Assembly (NCBI GenBank): GCA_013139985.1
Contig: WSZT01000123.1
Location: forward strand, 1-36,795
Source of the DNA: Candidatus Methanophagales archaeon
GTDB taxonomy: Archaea; Halobacteriota; Syntropharchaeia; Alkanophagales; Methanospirareceae
Direction of reading: 5' to 3'
Length of the DNA stretch: 36,795 nt
Position numbers and translations under genes: made by a program. Within the stretch, counting starts at the first letter, position 1; each line of letters starts with the position of its first letter. The notes under the pieces are model-generated. The model was not told the origin of the DNA, did not search any database, and saw only the letters and a program-made list of their open reading frames with translations. Below, in pieces: positions 15,895 to 23,919 of this stretch.

Positions 15895-17088
15895 TCACGT
15901 ATTTTTTATGGAGGCAGAGGCATCGTTCTTTTCCTCTAAGAAGTCTGCCCATTTATTTTCAATCTCTCCATGCCAGGAAGGACTTAAAAGTAAAATATCT
16001 TTGTCATTTAGAAGCTCGCAAATAATATTGTGAGCTTTTTGTTTTGATTTTTCATCTTCCTTCTCGCTCAAATGTTGTAACGCCCAAGCGCAACTTTCCC
16101 AATAATGATAATAATCCTGAAAATCCTTTTTAGATACCTCTTTTAAAATTTCGTTACTACATTTTAATGCTAGCACTTTATCTCGTCTGGTTGGCTTATT
16201 AAATTCTTCGACTCTAGCAGCTTCAGCTAAGAAATATACCCAATTACTTTTACAGCGATATATATCTTCTTTATATTCGTTTTCAGACAATTTTTTTGCA
16301 TAGTGCAAACTGCCCTTAGCTTTCTCTATGGCAATCCTAATTAAATCTTCAAATATTTTTTTTGTATGAATATCCTGAGTGCTCTTTTCTACTTTTACTT
16401 CCTCCCAAACCACGAATAGTTGCCAAAAAGTAAATCCCGTGCTTCTTAGCATTTGAGCTCTAAATAAATTTTGACGATTTTCAATCTCATTTTCTGTTCT
16501 TTGCGAAAGCTCCCCTTCTCTTCTCGAGACTTCATTCACGTGCTTTTCTATACGCTTATGAACCTCGTCTTCTGTCCTGTGGGCTTTATTCAGATCCTCT
16601 TTGATACGTTTATGAACCTCATCTTCTGTCTGTTTGATTCCTTGAGTTATACGTGTCGATAATCGCTCTTGTAAGGATTCATATATTAAAACGCTAAAAC
16701 CTGTCAAACCTACTGCAAGTAAAGTAATAAGGATAAGCAAAAGATTGGCTATGTCTATAACACCTGTAGGTGGATCTTTTTCAAATAAGCCGTACCATAA
16801 AAAAGGTTGTGCAATACCAAATGCAATTACAAAAATGATAACAAGAACATTTTGAGGCCCTGTACCTAATTTCTTTGCTTCGACTACCGCAATTATCTGT
16901 CCCTGATCTACAAGAGCGTAGTCAACAGGACCGTTTGAAGTAGGATATTCCTCAATAGCATGAGATAGATAGGAGCTCAAATGTTTTGATTCATGGTATT
17001 TTATAAGTTTCCAGCCTATGGCTTCAAGTTTATGGTCAATGCGCCGCTTTCGTGTTTCCTGTTCTGTTTCTTCTGTCATACAGACCAT
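15895..17088 (-). CDS. HsdR_N-like nuclease domain fused to membrane helices, coiled coil and helical C-terminus
   Basis: The 397 residues do not match one known full-length family that I recognise. Residues 10-82 resemble the N-terminal nuclease domain of type I restriction subunit R: VDYALVDQGQIIAVVEAKKL with Asp56, Glu70 and Lys72 as the D...ExK triad, then GTGPQNVL, after which HsdR would go on with a QA.RY helix. Here the chain instead enters two membrane segments (about 82-100 and 112-134). Next comes a charged coiled coil (135-215) with two 18-residue repeats beginning TEDEVHKRI, and a helical, TPR-like region (245-385). The inferred topology puts both ends on one side of the membrane. 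It stands alone in the island; no methylase or specificity gene is near. The start may be M1 or M4. Confidence 0.65.
   Translation of the reverse strand: MVCMTEETEQETRKRRIDHKLEAIGWKLIKYHESKHLSSYLSHAIEEYPTSNGPVDYALVDQGQIIAVVEAKKLGTGPQNVLVIIFVIAFGIAQPFLWYGLFEKDPPTGVIDIANLLLILITLLAVGLTGFSVLIYESLQERLSTRITQGIKQTEDEVHKRIKEDLNKAHRTEDEVHKRIEKHVNEVSRREGELSQRTENEIENRQNLFRAQMLRSTGFTFWQLFVVWEEVKVEKSTQDIHTKKIFEDLIRIAIEKAKGSLHYAKKLSENEYKEDIYRCKSNWVYFLAEAARVEEFNKPTRRDKVLALKCSNEILKEVSKKDFQDYYHYWESCAWALQHLSEKEDEKSKQKAHNIICELLNDKDILLLSPSWHGEIENKWADFLEEKNDASASIKNT
16552..16659. repeat. Tandem 54-base repeat inside the membrane nuclease-like gene
   Basis: ACGCTTATGAACCTCGTCTTCTGTC (from 16552) recurs 54 bases later (from 16606) with two changes. 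At protein level this is TEDEVHKRIKEDLNKAHR followed by TEDEVHKRIEKHVNEVSR, in the predicted coiled coil. Confidence 0.7.
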
Positions 17089-17159
17089 ATCCCATAGATA
17101 ATTAGTATTCGCTCAGCTATGATAAAGGTATGAGGTGTGAGTTGTCAGGTAGGAGTATC

Positions 17160-17366
17160 CTAAGTCAAGCCCCTAAAACCTATAACCTGACACCTGCCCC
17201 AATACATTTTCACTTTTTGCGATCCTTCTTTTGACGTATCGAAGAGGAAGTTGATGCTGCCCAGGGCATGGATTATTGCCACAGCCCAGATCTCCATCCG
17301 ACCGGAAAGGAAAGGAACATTCCGCTTGCGTGACATTTTCCGTATTAGTTTCTCGCATAACTGCAT
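17160..17366 (-). pseudogene. Fragment of a DUF6398-type protein
   Basis: The 68-codon frame contains LCEKLIRKMSRKRNVPFLSG then EIWAVAIIHALGSINFLFD, a close match to the core of the DUF6398 family as I remember it (LC.KL..K.ARKR..PL..G.P.IWA.GI.HAIG..NFLFD). The family's N-terminal part is missing. After NFLFDTS the expected P-rich loop and helix are lost, and the frame jumps to KEGSQKVKM, which resembles the later SxxSxKxKxIR helix. It is thus truncated at the start and internally deleted. A TATA-like GTTATATAAATTG lies just upstream on this strand. Confidence 0.5.
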
Positions 17367-17404
17367 GTTGTGAACAATTTATATAACTTTAGGTATTTGA
17401 CGAT

Positions 17405-17776
17405 ATGAAAAACCGGATATTCATTAAGAGAGCCTTGATGGACGACAGGGCACTAAGAGCCACAATAGGACTATCCGCATCAGAATTTAATCAACTGGCG
17501 TAGCGTTTCGGTCCAGAAATAGAAAAAAATATACTCATCACCGATATAAATAGATGGATTGGTTATCTGAGCCCTCCAGAAGAAGGCAAAAAGCACGATT
17601 GTGGTATGTTCAAAGGCCTATTTCCGCCGAAGATATTCCCAAAAGGCATAACGCTATGGCTAGATTTGGGTTTCACTGGCGTTGATAAGGATTATCCCAA
17701 TGCGTCTGTTATGATGCCAAAGAAGAAGCCTCGGGGGAAGGAATTGACGGACGAAGAGAAGGCGAATAACAATTGA
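17405..17776 (+). pseudogene. Degenerate IS5-like DDE transposase
   Basis: Conceptual translation from the ATG at 17405 gives MKNRIFIKRALMDDRALRAT then a TAG stop at 17501-17503. The same frame continues with YLSPPEEGKKHDCGMFKG and PKGITLWLDLGFTGVDKDYP, then PKKKPRGKELTDEEKANN and a TGA at 17774. The latter blocks match the DDE superfamily endonucleases of IS5-like elements (D of the second block in GKKHD, then DLGF.G....P....P.KKP..KELT). The first catalytic Asp region is deleted, the final R..VEHAIGR block with the Glu is cut off, and the amber codon interrupts the N-terminal part. Terminal inverted repeats were not found. Confidence 0.7.
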
Positions 17777-18234
17777 CAAGTTTCGCAACAAAGATACTTT
17801 TAATGATACAGCTATGCTGATATCATGTGGACTATGGAATTATCATCTAATGTGCCGTTGAACAGGACGGACGGAAGCAACATATTAGCCCCTAAAATAA
17901 TAATTTCGCAACAAGTCTAATTATCATACAAAGACACTGATTTTACAGATTTACACAGACGCTACTCTACTGTCCTGAAAGATTATTAAGTTTTTACGGG
18001 TTCATAGAATAGAATCGAAATTAAAAAATCAATACACTACTTTACTTTACGTTAAATCCGTGTTAATCTGCGTTAATCGGTGTCTTAAAAATCCTTGGAA
18101 AATGATACAGTTCTGGTAAATTAATATTTGTGAGCTCTCTAACCTCCTGAACTCATAACCGTTACCCCAAGAGATAACAACTCTAAAAGTTTTTAAGGTC
18201 GTATCTGCAAACTGTTATTAGGGGGTGATGAAAC
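17777..18234. other. Spacer with direct repeats, MITE-like repeat and promoter of the 64-aa ORF
   Basis: About 460 bases without a gene. It holds an exact 11-base direct repeat TTTCGCAACAA (17781-17791 and 17904-17914), the inverted repeat 17931-18086, and a TATA-like AAAAGTTTTTAAGG near 18183-18196. Confidence 0.5.
17931..18086. repeat. MITE-like inverted repeat, copy B
   Basis: AAGACACTGATTTTACAGAT... (17931-17960) pairs with ...CTGCGTTAATCGGTGTCTT (18057-18086). The arms are about 30 bases with several mismatches and one single-base indel. The 96-base centre has no coding sign. Arm sequence is related to copies A and C. Confidence 0.6.
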
Positions 18235-18429
18235 ATGATGTGTAACTTGGGCAAACTCGATAAGGGTGAGCAAGAGGCGGTTGAGTCACTGGAAAAGGAG
18301 TTGGGGAAGACCGTTCTGGCCTTTCGATGTGATCTCAATGCCAAACCCACTGCGTTGACCGAAGCGGAACTTAACCAAATACAGGCGGTTGAAGATAAGC
18401 ACGAACTCAGTCTCGTTGCCGTCGAGTAG
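18235..18429 (+). CDS. Small acidic protein of unknown function (64 aa)
   Basis: MMCNLGKLDKGEQEAVESLE... ends ...QAVEDKHELSLVAVE. The ATG is preceded by GGGGGTGAT with good spacing and by a TATA-like element about 45 bases upstream, so expression is likely. The chain is acidic, has one early and one central cysteine, no membrane segment, and reads like a two-helix plus strand mini-domain (KELGKTVLAFRCDLNAKPTA). I do not recognise a named family. It converges on the Lrp gene, separated by a T-rich stretch. Start could be either of the two adjacent ATG codons. Confidence 0.6.
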   Translation: MMCNLGKLDKGEQEAVESLEKELGKTVLAFRCDLNAKPTALTEAELNQIQAVEDKHELSLVAVE

Positions 18430-18467
18430 TAGAGGCAGGTTCAAGTGGTCTAGAAGGAGCGGAGAAC

Positions 18468-18490
18468 TATTTTTTATATTTTTTTTTGAA
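18468..18490 (+). terminator. T-rich terminator after the 64-aa ORF
   Basis: ACTATTTTTTATATTTTTTTTT follows the small ORF by about 40 bases; archaeal termination at such T-tracts is usual. No strong hairpin was found. Confidence 0.4.
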
Positions 18491-18500
18491 AAAGTCCTCG

Positions 18501-18983
18501 TCAACCCTTTTCGCATAAACACTCTAAAAGCGGGTCTTCCGGTTTATCCTTCATCGTTTGATACACTATGAACGTCTCCGTCCTCTCAACAGCGCCAAAG
18601 GATTGCATCCGCCTTAAAAATTCCGTCATCTCTTCCTTGTCCCGAAAAAGGAGTTCCAGAAAGAAATCAAACCTACCGAAGAGGAGCTGAATCTTCATTA
18701 CATTTCTACTGACACTCAAGAATTCCACAAGTTCCGTCCTCAAATTCTCTTCCGGCTTCGCAATGAGGAGGACATATGCTTTGAACGAGAATCCGAGCTT
18801 ATCCGCATCTAAACACACTGAAAATCGCTTTACTATACCCTCTTCTGATAGCTTCTTCAATCGTTCAAAAGCCACTTGCCTACTTATCCCACATGCTCTA
18901 CCCAGCCCGGAATAAGAACGTCTCCCGTTTTCAAGCAACGCCTTCAAAATGCATTTGTCCTTCTTTTTCAACTTCGTTTCCAT
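18501..18983 (-). CDS. Lrp/AsnC family transcriptional regulator
   Basis: The 160 residues give the usual two domains: an N-terminal helix-turn-helix (LLENGRRSYSGLGRACGISR then QVAFERLKKLSEEGIVKRF) and an alpha/beta RAM-type effector domain (FSFKAYVLLIAKPEENLRTE, GRFDFFLELLFRDKEEM). The track starts at a TTG at 18986; the ATG next to it at 18983 (METKLKKKDK) is the better start. It is divergent from the PEP carboxykinase gene with only about 60 bases between them and a shared TATA region, so it may control itself and PEPCK. The effector, perhaps an amino acid, cannot be told. Confidence 0.85.
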   Translation of the reverse strand: METKLKKKDKCILKALLENGRRSYSGLGRACGISRQVAFERLKKLSEEGIVKRFSVCLDADKLGFSFKAYVLLIAKPEENLRTELVEFLSVSRNVMKIQLLFGRFDFFLELLFRDKEEMTEFLRRMQSFGAVERTETFIVYQTMKDKPEDPLLECLCEKG

Positions 18984-19002
18984 CAATTGTAAAAATAAAA
19001 TA

Positions 19003-19018
19003 AAGATATATTTATAAA
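19003..19018. promoter_or_regulatory. Shared divergent TATA region of lrp-like and PEPCK genes
   Basis: AAGATATATTTATAAA reads as a TATA box in both directions (TATATTTATAA forward, TTTATAAATATA reverse). It lies about 30-40 bases from the PEPCK start and about 25 from the regulator start, so both transcripts would be nearly leaderless and would compete for one site. Confidence 0.5.
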
Positions 19019-19044
19019 TTGATCCTCTTCTTATTTCTTTTGAA

Positions 19045-20979
19045 GTGCTTGAGAAGATGAAAATGAAAGAGGAAAAGCGAAGTGGAAAGGTAGAAGATGA
19101 AAGAACAATAGGGCTGTTAAAAGCGAGGTTGGGAGAGGAAAATTACCAGAAACTTATCAAGATAGATAATCCTGAACTCCATCAATTTGTTGCTAAGTAT
19201 ATAGAGCTTTGCAATCCTGACAAGATTTTTGTATGCTCTGATTTACCGGAAGACATCCTGTACATTCGGCGGGAGGCGATAAGAGTAGGTGAGGAGGAGG
19301 AACTTGCTATAGATGGGCATACAGTCCATTTTGACGGCTATTACGACCAGGCAAGGGATAAGGTGAATTCCAAGTTCCTTTTACCGCCGGGTGTTGAGTT
19401 AGGACCTAATATAAATGCGATGGACCGAGAGGAGGGGCTCAAAGAGATTCACACGATTATGGAAGATATTATGCAAGGGCACCAGTTGTACGTGCGATTC
19501 TTTTGTTTAGGGCCGCTCAATTCACAATTCGCCATACCCGCAGTTCAACTTACCGATTCCGGTTATGTTGCGCATTCCGAAGATCTACTATATAGGCAAG
19601 GATACGATGAGCTCGTAAGATTGGGACGATCAGCGCAGTTTTTGAAGTTTGTGCATTCCGCAGGAGAGCTAGACGCAAGGAAAACCTCAAAGAACATAGA
19701 TAAACGCCGGGTTTATATTGATCTTGAAGATGAGACGGTATATAGCATGAATACGCAGTATGGAGGCAATACAATAGGACTTAAAAAGTTAGCGATGCGT
19801 CCTGCGATAACCCGAGCGTCAAAAGAAGGATGGCTGACCGAGCACATGTTCATTATGGGCGTGCATGGCCCTTCTGGACGGGTGACCTATTTTACCGGTG
19901 CGTTTCCTTCGCTCTGCGGTAAGACCTCTACAGCCATGCTACCGGGAGAGACTATTGTTGGTGATGACATAGCCTACCTCAGGAACATAGATGGCGTAAT
20001 ACACGCGGTCAATCCGGAGAATGGCATATTTGGGATAATACAGGGCGTAAACTCTGTGGACGACCCCCAGATTTGGAATGCACTCCACAGCCCGGGCGAG
20101 GTTATATTCTCTAATGTGCTGGTCACGGAAGAGAAAGGCGTTCACTGGATAGGTAAAGATGAAGAAGAGCCGAAAAGGGGGTTCCATCATTCGGGTGAAT
20201 GGACGCCGGGAAAGAGAGACGAAGATGATAATTTGATTTCGCTTTCGCATCCAAATGCCCGATTCACGCTCGACATGCGACTATTAGAGAATGTGGACCC
20301 GGAACTCAATAATCCGGCAGGTGTGTTGGTAAGCGGGATAATATATGGCGGACGAGACTCGGACACAAAAGTGCCGGTTGAGGAATCCTTTGATTGGGTG
20401 CATGGTGTTATCATCATGAGTGCCGCACTGGAATCAGAAACTACCGCTGCCACTCTAGGAAAAGAAGGCGTTAGAAAAATCAATCCCATGTCTAACCTGG
20501 ATTTCCTTTCTATACCCATAGGAAGGTATATAGAGTGTCATCTGGATTTTGGCGCTAAATTGAATAATCCACCGCCTATATTCTCGGTTAATTATTTCCT
20601 GAGTGATGCGGAAGGGAATTTCACGAATGATAAAACAGATAAGGCAGTGTGGCTTAAATGGATGGAACTGCGTTCACATCACGAAGTAGAGGCGATAAAA
20701 ACGCCCACCGGATTTATACCAATATACGAAGATCTTAAAATGCTGTTCCAGGAAGTGCTTAAAAAGGACTATTCTGAAGAGGATTACATTATGCAATTCT
20801 CTGTGCGCGTAGCGGAAAATTTGGCTAAGATCGAGAGAGTGAAGGAGTTCTACAATACGAAAGTGTATGATGCACCGCAGATAGTATTTGATGTGCTGGA
20901 AGAGCAAAGGCAAAGATTAATCCAGGCGGGAGAGAAATATGGCGATCCTATATCGCCACTAAAACTAAAACGTTCTTAG
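19045..20979 (+). CDS. pckG: Phosphoenolpyruvate carboxykinase (GTP type)
   Basis: PEPCK interconverts oxaloacetate + GTP and PEP + CO2 + GDP, linking C4 acids to gluconeogenesis. The 644 residues match the GTP-dependent family: a substrate-binding block NTQYGGNTIGLKKLAMRPAI, the P-loop-like GAFPSLCGKTSTAM near residue 285-298 with the hyper-reactive Cys position typical of GTP enzymes, the metal site VGDDIAYLRN, and NPENGIFGIIQGVN. ATP-type enzymes have a different nucleotide loop (GTGKTT). The GTG at 19045 is the annotated start; ATG codons at 19057 and 19063 are equally possible. The Lrp-like regulator is divergent and shares its promoter region. Confidence 0.9.
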   Translation: MLEKMKMKEEKRSGKVEDERTIGLLKARLGEENYQKLIKIDNPELHQFVAKYIELCNPDKIFVCSDLPEDILYIRREAIRVGEEEELAIDGHTVHFDGYYDQARDKVNSKFLLPPGVELGPNINAMDREEGLKEIHTIMEDIMQGHQLYVRFFCLGPLNSQFAIPAVQLTDSGYVAHSEDLLYRQGYDELVRLGRSAQFLKFVHSAGELDARKTSKNIDKRRVYIDLEDETVYSMNTQYGGNTIGLKKLAMRPAITRASKEGWLTEHMFIMGVHGPSGRVTYFTGAFPSLCGKTSTAMLPGETIVGDDIAYLRNIDGVIHAVNPENGIFGIIQGVNSVDDPQIWNALHSPGEVIFSNVLVTEEKGVHWIGKDEEEPKRGFHHSGEWTPGKRDEDDNLISLSHPNARFTLDMRLLENVDPELNNPAGVLVSGIIYGGRDSDTKVPVEESFDWVHGVIIMSAALESETTAATLGKEGVRKINPMSNLDFLSIPIGRYIECHLDFGAKLNNPPPIFSVNYFLSDAEGNFTNDKTDKAVWLKWMELRSHHEVEAIKTPTGFIPIYEDLKMLFQEVLKKDYSEEDYIMQFSVRVAENLAKIERVKEFYNTKVYDAPQIVFDVLEEQRQRLIQAGEKYGDPISPLKLKRS

Positions 20980-21122
20980 AGAAAGTTTTAGCCATAAAGA
21001 CAGGTAACCCACACACATTCGCCGCCTGTGCCTCGATTCCAAACAACATATTTTATTCTATAGCTACTCTTATAGATCAAACAGGAATTAGCGTATAAAA
21101 GGTGGCTACAGGACAAAAAAAG

Positions 21123-21132
21123 ACTTAAATAG
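21123..21132 (+). promoter_or_regulatory. TATA-like element upstream of aglB
   Basis: ACTTAAATAG lies about 45 bases before the aglB ATG, in a 190-base spacer that is otherwise featureless. Confidence 0.35.
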
Positions 21133-21171
21133 AGGGGAATCGTATAGTGAGTAAGCAGGGGTATATCAAGA

Positions 21172-23877
21172 ATGAAACGGATTGAAAAAGCATCTTTGAT
21201 CTGTGGCCTTACGTTGGTCTTGTTATTCTGCTTGTCGCTCTATATCCGGGTCGCTATTCCGTACAACATCGTCTTTAATGACACATTCGTACGATTTGGC
21301 GGCTATGACCCGTGGTATAACATAAGGCTTGTTGAGAATACACTGCATCATTTCCCTCACCGCATCTACTTTGATCCGTTCACCGCTTACCCTCAGGGTA
21401 CGTATAACCCTTTTGGAACTCCGTTATTTGATCTCTCGCTTGCGTTCATTGTATGGGCACTAGGACTTGGAAATCCATTCGCTACTTTAAGCCCGTCTAT
21501 GATAGAAGAGATATGGGCGTGGTATCCTGCTGTTTTAGCCGCCCTTACTATCTTCCCGGTTTATTTCATTGGGAAAGGATTATATAACCGTGGTGCAGGA
21601 CTTCTTTCCGCAGCTCTTATAGCCATCCTCCCCGGACAGTTCTTAATTCGTTCTCTATTAGGATTTACAGACCATCACGCTATGGAGACCCTTTTCAGCA
21701 CGATTGCCATGCTTTTTCTTATCCTTGCGCTGAAGAGTGCGCGTGAGAAAGGAATAACATTTCAGTCATTCTTAGGAGGAGATAGGAGTTCGTTAAAAAA
21801 GCCAATCGTATATTCCATCATATCTGGTGTTTTTCTGGGATCTTATTTCCTCGCATGGCTCGGTGCTCCGCTTTTCATATTAATCTTGTGTACATATGCA
21901 GTGGTTCAACATGTCGCCGATCATCTTAGAGCGAAGGATACCGATTATCTTTGCATTATCTTCGTACCTCTTTTTATCGTTCCCTTAGCTATGATAGCAC
22001 CTGCGCTTTCTTTTGGGTTCCTTTCCGAAATCCACAACTGGTCTCTTCTTCTTGCCATATTCGTTCCGCCCGTTTTAACTGCGCTTTCTTTATTGATAAG
22101 AAAAGCAAAAATAAAACCTTATTGGTATCCTATTCTGATTTTAGCAATAACTGTAGCATCTTTTGTTGTATTGTTCGTTTTTACGCCTGCGTTATACTCG
22201 ACCATAACATGGTCACTTCTACACATATTCTCACCCTCAAAACCGTATTTAGCCATAGTTGAGGCCCAACCCATGGTATGGGGCAATATATGGGCTTGGT
22301 TCACTACCACTTTCTTCATCGCTTTTGTCGCCCTCGCAGGGATAGTTTATAATATCTGGAGGAAATGGCGGGCAGAAGAGATTCTTCTTCTCGTGTGGTG
22401 CGCAATAATGCTTTTTGCTTGCTTCGGTCAGGGCAGATTCAGTGCTTATTATGCAATAAATGTCGCCCTCCTCTGTGGTTTCCTATCCTGGGAGATTATC
22501 GAGCTCGTGGCGTTTAGAGGTGCAGAAAAAGGCGTCAAAGATATGAAAGAATCGAAAGGGCCGTTGGAAGAGAAAAGAGTGGATGCCATAAAGGGTAAGC
22601 GGAGAAGAAAAACGATAAAAACGCAAAAGAGTAATGAAATAAAAAATAAAAAATTCTTACGCGTTGATGTTATATTAACCTTCATCGTCATCTTAATTGT
22701 TGTTTTCTTCTTCCCCTTAAATGAGGCATTGACAACGGCAAAGCTTGGCAGTGGAGGCCCGCGAGAGGACTGGTATGAATCGCTTTCCTGGATGAGGGGG
22801 AACACACCCGATACAGGTGTTGATTTTTATGCCTTATATCCTCGCGATTATGCCTATCCTGACTCTGCATATTCCGTGATGAGCTGGTGGGACTATGGTA
22901 ATTGGATCACTTATATCGCACATAGGATTCCGGTGGCTAATAACTTTCAGCAGGGGATAGGAGGGCCAAATAGTCCTGGCGCCGCCATTTTTTTCATTGC
23001 GAAAAACGAATCAGTAGCAAATGAGGTCGCAGATGCATTTGACGTGAGGTATGTTGTGAGTGCTTTCCCGATGGTAGATACAATGGCCTCATACCAGGAT
23101 CTATACGGGTCAATGACCTTCTGGGCTAATGACACAACTGGACGCTATACGTTGGACCAAACAGAAGGGAGATCCACGTTTGAGCTGAGAGAAGAATACT
23201 ACAAGACGATGGTGACAAAGTTGCATATGTTCGACGGAAGTGAGACGCAATTCAAAGGCGGATACCTTGGAAAGTCATCCATATTGCTAATTAGACCATT
23301 TCAAACGAAACCTTTGCAACATTACCGGTTGGTGCACGAGTCATCCACATACATGGTACCACATGTTATTCTAAATGTCAAAACCGATGACTTACAGGCA
23401 TGGGAATGCTATGTTGGATCTAATTATACTATGGCAGAACGATTAGCGTATGAACTCCGTCATGGCTTTATCGATCCTGAATATCAAGATATAGCTAGAT
23501 GGACCCCGCCTTTCGTTTCGCCGATGAGCTTTGTAAAGGTTTTCGAATATGTGAAAGGGGCGAAGATAGAAGGTAGAGCACCTAAGGGTGCTATTGTTGG
23601 GATAGCGACAAATATAACCACAAACCAGGGTAGAGAATTTATGTACTCTCAAATAGCAATGCCTAACGGCACCTACGAGTTCGTTGTGCCATATTCAACA
23701 GAAGGACCGATAGAAAGAGACGGATACACAAATTTTGATGTTCTCGCAGCCCCCTATGTCTTAAGGATAGGTCATATAGAAAACGAAACGATAGTATGGG
23801 ATACAAGGCAGGTTGTGGTAGAGGTCACTGAAGAAGCAGTGATGGAGGGGAAAACCGTAAGGGTTGATTTAGTGTAA
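21172..23877 (+). CDS. aglB: Dolichyl-phosphooligosaccharide-protein glycotransferase AglB
   Basis: AglB is the archaeal STT3-type oligosaccharyltransferase that moves a lipid-linked glycan to Asn in N-x-S/T sequons on the outside of the membrane. The 901 residues begin with a membrane anchor, then the first catalytic acidic motif FGGYDPWYNIRL near residue 45, the DHH motif in LGFTDHHAMETLFS, a dozen or so membrane helices, and the sequon-binding WWDYG motif near residue 571 (MSWWDYGNWI) at the start of the soluble domain. A lysine-rich loop (KGKRRRKTIKTQKSNEIKNK) about residues 470-495 precedes the last helix. The C-terminal beta-rich part carries several N-x-S/T sites of its own. Single gene; no other agl genes nearby. 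Confidence 0.94.
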   Translation: MKRIEKASLICGLTLVLLFCLSLYIRVAIPYNIVFNDTFVRFGGYDPWYNIRLVENTLHHFPHRIYFDPFTAYPQGTYNPFGTPLFDLSLAFIVWALGLGNPFATLSPSMIEEIWAWYPAVLAALTIFPVYFIGKGLYNRGAGLLSAALIAILPGQFLIRSLLGFTDHHAMETLFSTIAMLFLILALKSAREKGITFQSFLGGDRSSLKKPIVYSIISGVFLGSYFLAWLGAPLFILILCTYAVVQHVADHLRAKDTDYLCIIFVPLFIVPLAMIAPALSFGFLSEIHNWSLLLAIFVPPVLTALSLLIRKAKIKPYWYPILILAITVASFVVLFVFTPALYSTITWSLLHIFSPSKPYLAIVEAQPMVWGNIWAWFTTTFFIAFVALAGIVYNIWRKWRAEEILLLVWCAIMLFACFGQGRFSAYYAINVALLCGFLSWEIIELVAFRGAEKGVKDMKESKGPLEEKRVDAIKGKRRRKTIKTQKSNEIKNKKFLRVDVILTFIVILIVVFFFPLNEALTTAKLGSGGPREDWYESLSWMRGNTPDTGVDFYALYPRDYAYPDSAYSVMSWWDYGNWITYIAHRIPVANNFQQGIGGPNSPGAAIFFIAKNESVANEVADAFDVRYVVSAFPMVDTMASYQDLYGSMTFWANDTTGRYTLDQTEGRSTFELREEYYKTMVTKLHMFDGSETQFKGGYLGKSSILLIRPFQTKPLQHYRLVHESSTYMVPHVILNVKTDDLQAWECYVGSNYTMAERLAYELRHGFIDPEYQDIARWTPPFVSPMSFVKVFEYVKGAKIEGRAPKGAIVGIATNITTNQGREFMYSQIAMPNGTYEFVVPYSTEGPIERDGYTNFDVLAAPYVLRIGHIENETIVWDTRQVVVEVTEEAVMEGKTVRVDLV

Positions 23878-23919
23878 AAAGAACTACAAGAAAAATTATC
23901 CAAGGATGGAGAGTAAAAT

